From: Orientallactaga sibirica
Taxonomy: Eukaryota > Chordata > Mammalia > Rodentia > Dipodidae
Assembly: GCA_036365145.1 (NCBI GenBank)
Contig: JAEOAD010000040.1
Span: 16,343,501-16,407,500, forward strand
Direction: 5' to 3'
Length of the DNA stretch: 64,000 nucleotides
Positions within the stretch are counted from its first letter, which is position 1; each line of letters begins with the position of its first letter. The position numbers were made by a program, and so were the translations under genes. The notes under the pieces are model-generated. The model ran no database searches and was not told the DNA's origin. It worked only from the letters and a program-made list of their open reading frames with translations. This document shows, in pieces, positions 22,672 to 34,281 of the stretch.

Positions 22672-22880
22672 AAATATTATATTTATTTATTTATTTATTT
22701 GCAAGGAGGGGGCACAGAGAGAGAGATAATAAGCATACCAGGGCCTGTTGCCACTGCAAACAAACTCCAGATGTATCCACCACTTTGAGTCCTGTATTTA
22801 TGTGGGTACTGGGAAATTGAACCTGAGCTGGCAGGCTTTGCTAGCACATGCCTTTAACCACTTAGAGATCCTCCAGCCCA
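22672..22880 (-). mobile_element. SINE-A
   Basis: (TTTA)n tail at 22678-22700; diverged head gagatcctccagccca. Confidence 0.88.
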
Positions 22881-22895
22881 TGTTCTTGTATTTTT

Positions 22896-23059
22896 CTTTA
22901 ATTTTACAGAGAAAGTGCATGCGAGAGAGACAGAGAGACAGAGAGTGGGCTCACCATTCCAGACACATGAGCCCCCTTGTGCATCTGGCTAACGTGGGTC
23001 CTTGGGAATTGAACTTGGGTCCTTTTGGACGCATAACCACTAAGCCATCCCTCCAGCCC
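22896..23059 (-). mobile_element. SINE-A, internally deleted
   Basis: The middle is shortened. Flanked by tgttcttgtattttt at 22881-22895 and 23060-23074. Confidence 0.87.
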
Positions 23060-23074
23060 TGTTCTTGTATTTTT

Positions 23075-23288
23075 TTAATGTTTATTTTTATTTATTTATT
23101 TATTTATTTGACAGAGAAAGAGGGAGGGAGAGAGAATGGGCGTGCCAGCATCTTCAGCCACTGCAAATGAACTCCAGATATGTGCACCCTCTTGTGCATC
23201 TGGCTAACATGGGTCCTGGGGAATCAAACCTGGGTCCTTTGGCTTTGCAGGCAAACACCTTAACCACTAAGCCATCCCTCCAGCCCCC
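23075..23288 (-). mobile_element. SINE-A
   Basis: Flanked by gttcttgtattttt at 23061-23074 and 23289-23302. Confidence 0.91.
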
Positions 23289-23302
23289 GTTCTTGTATTT
23301 TT

Positions 23303-23385
23303 GACATAAGGTCTCACTGTATCCCAGGCTGACCTGGAACTCAACTCTGTAGCCTAGGCTGGCCATGAGCTCACAACAATCCTCT
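23303..23385 (-). mobile_element. B1-like SINE fragment
   Basis: ataaggtctcactgtatccc ... ggccatgagctcacaacaat, 3' half in reverse only. Confidence 0.75.
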
Positions 23386-24576
23386 CAGATACTTTTTTTT
23401 TTTTTTTTAAATATGGTTGATTTGGGAGAAGACATTTATAGCTTCGCCAGATCAGCTGAAGTCTAATAAGCTCAGGAGTCCACGTGTCCTGCTTCCTTCC
23501 ATAACGTGTCTCTTGGGAGTTTCCCATGAAGGAGATCTGGGTGAGCTCTCTGTCTTCTTTGCACAAATACTGAATGAAGGGACATGGGTCATAAACTAGT
23601 CACAGGGCTGGAAGAAAGGACTTGCTGACTCCTGCTATGTCTCTTTGCACTAATCCAGTAAATACGAAGGGCAGAAAAACCAGCCTGTGCCAGGCAACGG
23701 GCACTGGTCTCTAGGCATGATGGTGTTCCTCAGTCTGAGCAAAGAATCAACTTTGGGCAGAGGTGTCCCCCCACACCAAGCCCAGCTGTCTACAGTCCAG
23801 TGTCCTGTTCTCCCCAAGTATCCGTGAAGGCCTATTAAAACTCCAGACCCAATTTCTCATTTTATTTGGTGCCAAAGACACTTTATTTGAACTTTTCTCA
23901 ATCTCATAAGGCCTCCCTATGGCTGTCTTGGTCTGATTTAATTAAAATCAACTCCTGAAAAGATTCACAGACTTGACCAGTAACAATGTCCATTTCTTTT
24001 TATTTATTTATTTATCTATTGTTGCTGGTACTGGAAAACCCCACACAAACACTCACTGAACCCGAAAGACTACATACCCAACCCTGTCATCATCTGAAAA
24101 AGTCATCTGTCACTTTAGACTAGTTGTAAACCAAGTTCAGGTACACAGGAAGCCCCACAAGTTCAAGCAATGTTTCTAAGATCCCAAGATTTGAGCCATG
24201 TTCCCTTTAAGATGGGCTGGAAATCTAGAATGGAAATGATGTTTCTAAATCTGTTTCTGTCCATCTGTGAGCTCCAGCTGCTCGCATTTCATTAGGGTGA
24301 CTTCTCGGGCCTTTAGATCTCATTTCAGATCAGGCTAGGCCTGGTCTTGATTAAAGCTGTAGCAAGAACAGCATATGGCCATCAGGGAGGCAGAGGCTCC
24401 GTCACAAGCCCCTGCAGGTTCATGCTGGAAAGAAAAAAAAAATACCCATGAACAGTCTGCTCTCTTCTAGTTGGGCTGGAAATGAAACCCAAGCTTGCAC
24501 ACTGCCTGTATGCATGTGTTTGAGTTAATTGAATTTCTAATTATTAAAAGTGAGGACAGCAGACAGAGGGCTTGGC
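23386..24576. other. No gene seen
   Basis: About 1.2 kb without young SINEs. Contains short A/T runs; no supported frame. Confidence 0.5.
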
Positions 24577-24592
24577 CAGCTCAGTATTTAAT

Positions 24593-24812
24593 TTTTTTAA
24601 TTTAGTTTTCTTTTATTTATTTATTTGCAAGCAGAGAGAGAAAGGAGATAGACAGAGAGAGACTGGGAATGTCAAGGCCTCCAGCCACAGCAAACAAACT
24701 CCAGGTGCATGTGCCCCCTTGTGCATCTGGCTTACGTGGGTCCTGAAGAAGTGAACCTGGGTCCTTTGGCTTTGCAGGCAAGTTCTTAACTGCTAAGCCA
24801 TCTCTCCAGCCC
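24593..24812 (-). mobile_element. SINE-A
   Basis: Perfect 16-bp target duplication ccagctcagtatttaa at 24577-24592 and 24813-24828. Confidence 0.95.
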
Positions 24813-24828
24813 CCAGCTCAGTATTTAA

Positions 24829-25396
24829 ATAGCACATCATCGAGGCAAACTTCTTCCAAAGTTCCCTTGACATGGCTGGTATTGGGACTCTCACTGTTGT
24901 GAGGTCAGGACAGGCTCCCAAGATGGAGTCACCAAGGTCAGCAGAATGGTGACACAGGCATAAGGAAGTGGATTATCCACAGTCTTCAAGAAACTACCCC
25001 AGTCATTATGCCCTCCTTGCCTAACAGCTGTCACCTATTTTAAGAGGAAAATAAGAAGGGTGGGGCTGTGACCATTCATATTTAGGCAAGTTTTTGCATC
25101 TGCTTTGGCTTTTAAGTGCCATTAGATGAATCAAAACACTTGGGTTAGAAAATACTTCTATTTGATGTCAGAACTAGCCACACAAGGAAGAAATGGGGCC
25201 ATGTTCCTGTCCTCAGAGATCCAGCCTAGAGTAGATCAGAAACAATACCAGTTACTTTCTATACAGGATGGAAAGTGTCTTTGCAGAGCGGTCTCATAAC
25301 TGAAGGAACTGATGATGCATGGGCTTTGTCCAGAGTTTTCTCAACTTCTTTCCAAAAATAAAAGATGATTTAAATTTTATTTATAGCCTTTAGTTG
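24829..25396. other. No gene seen
   Basis: Apparently unique sequence without notable frames. Confidence 0.5.
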
Positions 25397-25411
25397 CAAA
25401 GTCACTTTTTA

Positions 25412-25868
25412 AAAATTATTATTTTTTTTTTACTTTGAGAGAGACAAAGAGATAGAGACAGAGAGAGAGGCAGAGAGAGAATGGGTGTGCCAGGGCCTTT
25501 TAGCCACTGTGAAAGCACTCCAGACTCGTGCGCCCCCCTGTGGGCATGTGCGACATTGAGTGCTTACATCACGTTTGTTTGTTTGTTTGTTTGTTTGTTT
25601 GTTTGTTTGTTTGTTTGTTTGTTTGTGGTAGGATCTCACTCTAGCCCAGGCTGACCTGAAACTCACTATACAGTCTCAGGGTGGCCTCGAACTCATGGTG
25701 ATCCACCTACCTCTGCCTCCCAAGTGCTGGGATTAAAAGCGTGTGCCACCACGCCTGGCTTCCTTGCATCACTTTTGCATCTGGCTATACGTGGGACCTG
25801 AAGATTCGAACAGCATTCTTATGTGTTGCAGGCAAGTGCCTTAACCACTAAGCCATCTCTCCAGCCCA
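25412..25868 (-). mobile_element. SINE-B split by a B1
   Basis: The two halves (25412-25572 and 25763-25868) form one SINE-B. Outer target duplication caaagtcacttttta near 25397-25411 and 25869-25884. Confidence 0.9.
25573..25762 (-). mobile_element. B1-like SINE with (GTTT)n tail, nested
   Basis: (GTTT)n at 25573-25625, then the B1 body. Target copies cttacatcac (25563-25572) and cttgcatcac (25763-25772) lie inside the SINE-B. Confidence 0.92.
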
Positions 25869-25884
25869 CAAAGTCACTTTTTAA

Positions 25885-26084
25885 TTTTTTAAAAATATTA
25901 TTTTCAAGCAGCAAGAGAAAGAGGAGTGGTGAATGGACATGCCAGGGCTTCTTGCCATTGCAAATGAACTCAGACACATGCACCTCCTGTGCATCTGGTT
26001 TTACGTGGTACTAGGTAATTGAGCCCAGGCCATCAAACTTTGCAAGCAAGTGCCTTTAACTGCTGAGCCATCTCTCCGGCCCCC
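25885..26084 (-). mobile_element. SINE-A
   Basis: Reverse, short body with deletions, ends gccatctctccggccc. Confidence 0.9.
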
Positions 26085-26086
26085 AC

Positions 26087-26257
26087 TTTTTTTTTTTTTT
26101 TTGTTGTTGTTGTTGAGGTAGGGTCTCACTCTAGCTCAGGCTGACCTGGAATCCACTCTGTAGTCTCAGGGTGGCCTCAAACTCACAGCAATCCTCCTAT
26201 CTCTACTTGCCCTCCCGAGTGCTGGGATTAAAGGCATGTGCCACCAAGCCTGGCCCC
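26087..26257 (-). mobile_element. B1-like SINE
   Basis: T-run, (GTT)n, gtagggtctcactctagctc ... caccaagcctggcc. Confidence 0.92.
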
Positions 26258-26259
26258 AC

Positions 26260-26690
26260 TCTTTAATTTTTGACAAATCCATATATGTATATAATTCATT
26301 CTGATCTTATTCACCCGCCATTGCAGTCTCTCCTCCCTCTCTCATGCCTACTGACACCCTTCTTCAGCTAATCCCCCTCCTGCCTGCCCTTTGTGTGTGT
26401 GACTCATGGAGTTAAGTCGTGGTTGATTGCATGAGCATTGGGGGCGTTATTTACTCAAGTATGTGCAACTTACCAATTGCTACACCATGGAGGAACACTA
26501 TTCTCTCCCCCAGCAGCCATTAACTGCACATAGCTGGGCTGGGAGGAGGGGAGTCTTATTGAGCCCCTTCCTCATCCACAATGGAATGTTGACAAAGTCA
26601 GTCTCATGCAGGAAGCTACAACTGCTGTGTTTGCTCTTGAGTTTTTGATGGGAAAGCAATAGAGGCGAAGGTTCCTTACTTCATCCGTTC
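26260..26690 (+). mobile_element. Rodent LINE-related repeat (tentative)
   Basis: Stretches such as ttcattctgatcttattcacc, gcaacttaccaattgctaca and atccacaatggaatgttgac resemble a repeat I know from mouse DNA, probably LINE-derived. A 73-codon frame inside is not a gene. Confidence 0.4.
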
Positions 26691-26754
26691 TCATTTTTTT
26701 CCCCTTATAACCAGGCAAAAAATACAACAAGATAATCTTACATGGCTCTCATGA

Positions 26755-27005
26755 ATTTGTAAAGCTTTATTTTATCTTCAATTGACATGTAATGTACAAC
26801 ATAATGTTTCAATGCATTTCTATGTTGCGTGATCAAGTCAAAACATAAGGAAGAAACATCACATCAAGCATTTACAACTGCTTTGTGATGAGTCAAACTC
26901 CTGTCTTCTATTTTGAGGGTACTTCTTAAAATGTCTGCTTCCGTTCCTTTTAAAAATATGTCATTTAGTCTTATACACAATTGATAATTATTGCTCTTCA
27001 AAAAA
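26755..27005 (+). mobile_element. Old LINE-1 3' fragment
   Basis: tcaattgacatgtaatgtac and gtgatcaagtcaaaacataa match the L1M-type 3' end pattern (AT-rich). Confidence 0.5.
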
Positions 27006-27014
27006 TGTTAATTC

Positions 27015-27188
27015 TGGGCTGGAGAGATGGCTTAACGGTTAAGGTACTTACCTGCGAAGCCTAAGGACCCATGTTCAACTCTCCAGATCCCTCACAAGCC
27101 AGACACACAAAGGTGAGGCTAGAGCATGTCCACTAAGTGGCACAAGTGTCTGGAGTTAGATTGTAGTGGCTGAGGCCCTGGAGCACCA

Positions 27189-27223
<35 letters not shown>

Positions 27224-27238
27224 AAAATAAAATTTTAA
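27015..27238 (+). mobile_element. SINE-C
   Basis: ctgggctggagagatggctt head; gtccactaagtggcacaagt middle; (CT)n then aaaaataaaattttaa. Confidence 0.92.
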
Positions 27239-27615
27239 AAAACTGTTTTTTTTAAAGGACCAAAGGAAACACAAGAGATCTAGGTAGGTATCTGAGTTTG
27301 CCCAAGCTTCTGGTAATAAAAAGCTGCCCGGACCTATGGGAAATCCTGGAGAAATGCATGCCGAGGAGGCTGTGGGAAGAACAGAGATTGGCAACTTACT
27401 GCAAAAGCTTCATTTGACAGGCTGCCTTCATGCTTGGCTCCCATCATGTTATTCTGCCTCTGAAGGAAGTAAGGTACCCCACCCCCAACCCCACCTCACA
27501 CACTCATCTCAGTAAGGCTGAGTGTGCCCTCATTGTTACTGTTGTGGTTTTTACTGTCTAAAAGTCTGAGCAAGTATAACAAAATTCTGATTTTTCCTAA
27601 AGCTACTCAATTTCC
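27239..27615. other. No gene seen
   Basis: Short unique stretch. Confidence 0.5.
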
Positions 27616-27852
27616 TTTTTAAAATATTTTTTATTTTTATTTATTTGAGAGAGAGAGAGAATGGGCACACCAGGGCCTCCAGCCACTACAATCAAACTCC
27701 AGACGTGTGTGCCACCTTGCGTGCATGCATGACTCCTTGTGTGCTTGTGCAACACCTTGTGTATCTGGCTTACATGGGACCTGGAGCATCAAATATGGGT
27801 CCTCAGCCTTCACAAGCAAGTGCCTTAACCACTAAGCCATCTCTACAGCCCT
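27616..27852 (-). mobile_element. SINE-B/C type
   Basis: Reverse; long middle with gtgccaccttgcgtgcatgc; ends ccatctctacagccct. Confidence 0.88.
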
Positions 27853-27953
27853 CATATATAGCAAATAGCAAATATTAAGTTAATTTATTTAGCAGGGCAA
27901 CTTTGGCTTGCTATTACCCCAGTTCATTAAAGTCTCATTAAGAGGAAACTGAG

Positions 27954-28500
27954 ATAGTTTGAATGGATGGCCCCCGCCAACATATTCAGGATTTTATTAT
28001 TAAAGTTTATAGCTGGGCGTGGTGGCACATGCCTTTAATCCCAGCACTCGGGAGGCAGAGGTAGGAGGATCACTGTGAGTTCAAGGCCACCCTGAGACTA
28101 CATAGTGAATTCCAGGTCAGCCTAGGCTAGAGTGAGATAATACCTTGAAAAACCAAAAAACAAAAAAGTTTGTAATTTAGATCTGCAGCCACCTGGCTGG
28201 AAGCAGTGTCATTGGGCAGATCCTAGGGTCCAGATGTAAGGTGTGGGGGTGGATTTAGAATTACAGTCTAAAGATCTGCAGAGTGCTGAGCTTAGCCTGG
28301 AATTCCAAAAGTGTGCTTGAGTGTACTGGCATTGGTGGCTTGTGGCTTCTGTCTCTGCTTGCACCTGTGAAAGCGAGCCAGCTTCTTCTGCCGTTACGGA
28401 ACTTCCCCTGGATCTGTGAGCTTCAAATACATTTCCTTCCTTCATAACTGTGCCCGGTTTGAAGGTTCATTTCAATGACCTAAGGCTGTCTAGTACAGCA
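27954..28500 (+). mobile_element. MaLR-type LTR split by a B1
   Basis: gatagtttgaatggatggcc start; cttgcacctgtgaaagcgag and tacggaacttcccctggatc late; ends near ctgtctagtacagca. Same family as 46500-47125. Confidence 0.7.
28014..28165 (+). mobile_element. B1-like SINE nested in the LTR
   Basis: agctgggcgtggtggcacat start; target copies aaagtttat and aaagtttgt. Confidence 0.93.
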
Positions 28501-28524
28501 ACCCAAGACTGGTCCTGGTCATTG

Positions 28525-28811
28525 TGATGGTTTGATTCAGGTGTCCCCATAAACTTAGGTGTTCCGAATGCTAGGTCCCTCACCAGTGGCAATTTGGGAG
28601 CTGGAGCCTCCTGCAGGCAGTGTACTCTCCTGCTGCTGTTGTCCACCTGATGTCGGCCAGGGGGAGATGTCCACTCTCTGCTCATGCCATCATTCTCCCC
28701 CGCCATCATGGAGCTTCCCCTCAAGTCTGTAAACCAAAATAAACCCTTTCCTCCCCACAAGCTACTCTTGGTTGGTTGTTTTCTGACAGCAACGCGAACC
28801 TGACGGCAACA
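28525..28811 (+). mobile_element. MaLR-type solo LTR
   Basis: tgatggtttgattcaggtgt start, ccatcatggagcttcccctc, AATAAA in accaaaataaaccc, end gcgaacctgacggcaaca. Confidence 0.88.
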
Positions 28812-28883
28812 CTCTTCTTCTTCCTACTTTCCAAACTGGAAGCAGAGCCTCGCTGCTGGTGCTCCAGGTTAAAAGCATCAGCG

Positions 28884-29123
28884 GGGGCTGGAGAGATGGC
28901 TTAGCGGGTAAGGCGCCTGCCTCCTAAGCCTAAGAACGCTGGTTCCAATCTCCAGCGGTTCCATTCTCCAGGTCCCACGTTTTGCCAGATGCAAAGTGAC
29001 GCAAGGGTGCAATGCCGCACTTGACCACAAGGGGGCGCACACATCTGGATTTCGTTCTCAGCAGCTGAGATGCTGCTGGTGCCCATATCTATCTGTCTCT
29101 CTGTCTCTCTCCAGAAAAAAAAA
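28884..29123 (+). mobile_element. SINE-B, duplicated B-box subfamily
   Basis: ggttccaatctccagc is followed by ggttccattctccagg. Perfect target duplication aaaagcatcagcg at 28871-28883 and 29124-29136. Confidence 0.95.
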
Positions 29124-29136
29124 AAAAGCATCAGCG

Positions 29137-29778
29137 GATCTCAGGTGAGTGGGAAGGAGGGAAAGAGCCTGCTTTGATTCCAATGCCTAGCATCTTTCAT
29201 CTAGGAAAAGGGGGTGTTCCCAAAGCAGTGGCTTAGCAGGACATCTCTAAACAGAATGTGTTTCCCATGTCTCTTTATAAAAGGCATGCTGTTTTTCTGA
29301 ACAGAGATTACGTGAACGCTAGTATTAGGTTAATTCTGCTTAAGGCAACTCTCCAGGACAGACACACTAATGCCAAGTAAGATCCATATTCCAGAAAATT
29401 CTGCCAAAGTATGTACAGCTGCCAGCAGGCCTCCGCTATCTTATGCTTTCCCAAGGAAATGTTTATCTTCCCGACACAAGATGTTCCCTTTCAATATGAA
29501 TAATGGAGATAATATTTTGCTCAAATAAAACTGTCTCTGTGCTGGTGAAGTTCTTTACAGTTTGACTCACTGTTCCCTGGGAAGACGAGGCATGCTACAC
29601 AGGGCAGATAATCAGGATGGCTGCAGACCACACTGGCCATTCACTGCCATGGTCCAGCGTGGAGCCTGAAAGACTCCTATAGCCCAGTGTAAGTGTATTG
29701 ACCGGATGCATGTAACACAGCTCAACAGGACCTGAAGTTGGACGAGTTCATTATCTCTTATAGACATCACTCTTCATT
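29137..29778. other. No gene seen
   Basis: About 640 bp without recognised repeats. Confidence 0.5.
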
Positions 29779-29978
29779 TCTAAATATTTTATTATTGATT
29801 TATTTGAGAGAGAGGCAGAGAGAGAATGGGCATGCCAGGGCCTCCAGCCCCTGCAAACGAACTCCAGACACATGCACCACCCTGTGCATCTCTAGCTTAT
29901 GCGGGTACTTAGGGAATGCATATGGGTCCTTAGGTTTTGCAGTAAAATGCCTTAACTGCTAAGCCATCACTCCAGCCC
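29779..29978 (-). mobile_element. SINE-A
   Basis: Reverse; ends gccatcactccagccccc. Confidence 0.92.
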
Positions 29979-30240
29979 CCCTTCCTTCCTTCCTTCCTTT
30001 CTTTCTTTCTTCCTTTTTTTTTGAGAGAGACAGAGAGAGAGAGAGAGAGAATGGGCGCACCAGTTGCCTCTCAGCTGCTGTGAACAAACTCCAAATGCGT
30101 GCGCCCCTTTGTGGGCAAGTGCAGCATTGCGCCCTTGCATCACTTTTTGTGTCTGGCTAACCATGGGACCTGGAGAATCAAACGGGCATTCCTAGGCTTC
30201 TCAGGCAGGTGCCTTAACCGCTAAGCCATCTCTCCAGCCC
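29979..30240 (-). mobile_element. SINE-B with (TTCC)n/(TTTC)n tail
   Basis: Starts in the pyrimidine repeat at 29980-30018; carries gtgcgcccctttgtgggcaa; ends ccatctctccagccc. Confidence 0.92.
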
Positions 30241-31305
30241 TCACCCTGCCTTTCTTAATAACATGTTTTACATCTGTGAAACTTTTCCTTTCCCTGATTG
30301 GCCCCAAGACAAAGACAAAGGTTCACTAAACACTAAGCTGGTTGAGAGAAGCCACTACCTTTCCCAGGCATGACATTGTATTGCTAACACCATGCACAAT
30401 GTGTGTTTGTTAAAATGCTCACAGTGCTAAACACTGCAGTTCTAGACATGCCAGTGGCTTCTGACATCACTTACCAGCTTCATTCTGTTGATAAGCCCAT
30501 ACTGAGGAAGTGTGCTTTCTTTCAGTCACCAGTGATACAAGATGTCCCTTAAATCATTACATCAGGGAAGATCTGCTAAAAAAAGATTGAGGTTTCCTCC
30601 CCCAAATTCTGAGATGGTTGCGGGCCTAACAAGCTAGGGATGGAGCCTAGATAAAGAAAGAGGGGACAGAAAGTCCTTTGAAAACGTTGCAGGAAGATTA
30701 TTTTAACTTATTCATAAATGTGTAGACACTGGTAGAAGATTAGCTTTAGCTGATCATTTCACTAAATGAAAGACAGATTTAAGATGAATGTCCTCTGAAT
30801 AATCAGCTTGCTTTAAAGCAAACAAAGCACATTAAAGTAGGCCTAGAGAAGCCAACTTGGAAATCTATATTTTAATAGGAAACATTTCTACTTCTGCAAA
30901 GATGATTTTAAAAAAGAGTTATTAATGCTATCAACTTTTCTTGTTTTCATACAGTATGGAAGCATTTTCAAGCACTCTAAACTCACTCTGATGAGTCTGG
31001 AATTTCTTTGAGAGTTTCTTAACCACTGTCCACATGAAAATGAAAAGCTTTGCTTGAAATAACTTTAAAGGTTTCTGACATGAAGCTTCCTTCTCAGGAT
31101 CTGGGGAGATATGGGCTGCATCAAACACTAATCATTAGAAAACTCATAGAAATCTTAAGGTCATGAAAGAAAGCTTCAATTTCTATCCAATGTTTAATAG
31201 CAAGAAAAAAAGCTATGTCCCCAAAACATTAGTTAAGTCCAGTATGAACATTTAATTGACATGATGATGGTGATGTTAGCTTGAATTCTTTGAAAAACAA
31301 ATACA
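30241..31305. other. Repeat-poor interval, no gene seen
   Basis: About 1.1 kb, AT-rich, without recognised elements or a defensible frame. Confidence 0.5.
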
Positions 31306-31562
31306 AGGGCTGGAGGGATGGTTTAGCGGTTAAGGCACTTGCCTGCAAAGCCAAAGGACCCAGATTTGATTCCCCAGGACCCACGTAAGCCAGATGCACA
31401 AGGTGGTGCATGCATCTGAAGTTCGTTTGCAGTGGCTAGAGGCCCTGGTGTGCCCATTCTCTTCCTCCTTTTCTTCCTCCTCCTTCTCCTCTTCTTCTTC
31501 TTTCTCTCTCTCTCTTTCTCCCTCTGTCTCTCTGATAAATAAATAAATAAATGATATTTTTA
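31306..31562 (+). mobile_element. SINE-A with (CTT/CTC)n tail
   Basis: gggctggagggatggtttag head; tail expanded to mixed CTT/CCT repeats, then aaataaataaataaatg. A poly-T follows at 31580-31603. Confidence 0.91.
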
Positions 31563-31603
31563 AAAACATACAAAAAGGTGTTTTTTTTTTTTTTTTTTTT
31601 TTT

Positions 31604-32045
31604 CATCTTGTAAGCATAGAAATTGCTTTCAGAGACTTGAGAGGATTAAATGCATAAATCTGTTATCAGGTATTAATGACATGGTTATTCATCATACCAC
31701 ATTTTATATCACATTGTTAGTATTTTTATGCTTAGCATTCCCTGCCAATTTATTCTCAAGATTTATAGAGAATAGTGAAGCCAGTAATTACAGTTATCTG
31801 GCCGGTTGTATGAATCTTGACCTCCGTTGAGTAGCCTCATTTCCTATACAATACTGCCATCTAGTGGCAGCCTCTATGCATTTCCCAGGGAAAGGCCAGG
31901 TTTCTACCAACCAGATCCCACACCCTGCTCAAGCACTGAAAGTCAGGATTGATTTATGTCCCTAGAATGTCTCAAATTGATCAGAGAGGGAAAAGGTCAT
32001 CCCGAGGAATGTTACAACTTTCTAAAAATCAATGCCACACCATTA
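31604..32045. other. No gene seen
   Basis: Unique-looking sequence. Confidence 0.5.
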
Positions 32046-32253
32046 TACTACCAGAAAGATTGTTCAGTGGTTAAAATGCTTGCCTGCAAAGTCTAACAAC
32101 CTAGGTTCAATTCTCCAGTACCCACATAAAGCCAGATACACAAAGCGGGGCATGCATCTGGAGTTCTTTTGCAGTGGATGGAGACCCTGGCTCACCCATT
32201 CTCTCTCTGCCTCCCTATCTCTCCTTGCTTCCAAATAAATAAATTTTAAAAGA
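32046..32253 (+). mobile_element. SINE-A (older)
   Basis: Diverged head (accagaaagattgttcagtg); normal B box and tail. Confidence 0.85.
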
Positions 32254-32257
32254 AGTT

Positions 32258-32414
32258 TTTTGTTTTGTTTTGTTTTTCAAGGCAGGGTCTCGCTCTAGCC
32301 CAGACTGACCTGGAATTCACTATGTAGTCTCAGGGTGGCCTTGAACTCACAGTGATCCTCCTACCTCTGCCTCCAAATGCTGGGATTAGAGGTGTGCACC
32401 ACCACGCCCAGCTT
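32258..32414 (-). mobile_element. B1-like SINE
   Basis: (GTTTT)n tail then ggcagggtctcgctctagcc; ends caccacgcccagctt. Confidence 0.93.
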
Positions 32415-32569
32415 AAGAAAATTTTTTTAAGTTGAATTCCACTAAGGAAACATTGAAGAAGTTGCCATTTCCACCAAATATTTCTTTTAGAACTAGTAGC
32501 CCACTTGTGTATTTCAAATGTTCTCACACTCAAATTGAAAAAACACCTCACTCTTTCCAGAAGCTTTAT

Positions 32570-32725
32570 TTTATTTATTTTGGTTTTTCAAGGTAGAGTC
32601 TCATTCTAGCCCAGGCTGACCTGGAATTCACTATATACTCTCAGGGTGGCCTTGAACTCATAGCGATCCTCCTACCTCTGCTTCCCAAGTACTGGGATTA
32701 ACAGAGTGCACCATCACACCTGGCC
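32570..32725 (-). mobile_element. B1-like SINE
   Basis: Target copies ccagaagcttt on both sides (about 32559 and 32727). Confidence 0.93.
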
Positions 32726-32739
32726 TCCAGAAGCTTTTA

Positions 32740-33629
32740 AAATTCTACCTTTGAACATTTAAGGTGCTTTGATGGTGAGAAATTATATTGGGCTCTAAAA
32801 TAAGTGAAAAAAAGCTATTTTTGTGTTTGCACATGGAAATGGAAAGAAGTTCGTTTCCCATTTTCTCTTTGGGATATTTGCTATTTTGCGTAGTAAACAG
32901 AAAATTCAGATTTCTCTGCACAATGTTTGGGGATGTTCCGGAGGAGGTAAGCCACCTTTGAGGTCTGCTATTTGGATGTCTCATTCACTCATTTTGGATT
33001 CTCCTTCACACATGAATAGGAATGATCTTGGAGCTGCTCCCAAGTCTGGGCCACCCAGGTCACCTCCAGTTCCCCGTGGCACAGGGCCATCACTCTTCAG
33101 ACCCACGGGAACTCATCAGTCTACGATGTCAACTTTCAGTTACCCAGGATGAACACAGATCTTTATGACGGAAGAAAATGACTTGTGATTTCAGTAAAAA
33201 TACACATTCTGACAGCTAACAAAAAAAGCTGCCCAAATACTAAAAACAAGACGGGGAAAGTTTTGATCTCTAGGGAGTAGAGGTAAAACTTATATTCTTT
33301 CTCATCCATCTTCTTTATTGAAAATTTAAATGTATGACCTATAACTTGCCATATAAACATGTATATGCAGATAAAGGACAAATGCACTCAATTATCAGCA
33401 ATTTACCTATTTCTGGATGGAAGCAAATATTTTAATACACACAGGTTCTTAAGTAACCACAGCATTCTGCATTTAGAAAGTTAGAGGCGGCATAGTACAT
33501 ACGTTATTCCTGTACTACTCTGCTTGAGGGTTTATTCAAGCTGGTCCCCGAGTATTATGTTCAGTCTGCTGATGTAAAGATACAGATGCCCTCAAGATTC
33601 TTACTGAGCTTAGGGGGAAAATCCAATCA
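32740..33629. other. No gene seen
   Basis: About 0.9 kb without recognised repeats. A 109-codon frame at 32823-33152 (+) is not supported by any family or splice signal. Confidence 0.5.
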
Positions 33630-33845
33630 AGTTCCGGAGAGATGGCTTAGTGGTTAAGGCGTTTGCCTGTGAAGCCCAAGGACCCCGGTTCAATTCCCCA
33701 GGACCCACATAAGCCAGATGCACAAGAGGGCGCACAGGTCTGGAGTTTGTCTGCAGTGGCTGGAGGCCCTGGGGTGCCCATTCTCTCTTTCTCTCTGCCT
33801 CTTCGTCTCTCTCTCTCTCTCTCAAATAAATAAACTATTTTTTAA
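33630..33845 (+). mobile_element. SINE-A
   Basis: Target copies aatccaat on both sides. Confidence 0.92.
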
Positions 33846-34072
33846 TCCAATTTTAAATGTTGAGACTCATTTGAAATGTTTAATAATGTATTATATGAAG
33901 CGGGACATGTGTAAATCTTCTCATTGTTCTCTCCAAGTATATGTTGATCTCTTTCACTGACTTGTAATTTCATTGACGGTTAGGTATCTGTATCTAAGTG
34001 CAAATGGGTTTGTTTAAAAGCGATTAGGACCACTGAAGCCCCCAGAAAGGGAGGAATTAGAAAGGAACCAAG

Positions 34073-34266
34073 GAAGACTGGCAAGATGGCTCAGCGGTTA
34101 AGGTGTTTGCCTGTGAAGCCTAAGGACTCAAGTTCGATTCCCCAGGACCCACGTAAGCCAGATGCACAAAGGTGGCGCATGTGTCTGGAGTTTGTTTGCA
34201 GTAGCTGGAGGCCCTAGCAGGCCCATTCTTGCTCTCTCACCCTCAATAAATAAATATTTTTAAGAA
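34073..34266 (+). mobile_element. SINE-A
   Basis: Target duplication gaaaggaaccaagga on both sides (about 34060 and 34267). Confidence 0.93.
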
Positions 34267-34281
34267 GGAAAGGAACCAAGG

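Noticed and set aside
28525..28811. Intact endogenous retrovirus
   Set aside because: Only solo LTR-like copies are present; no internal gag/pol-type region was found anywhere.
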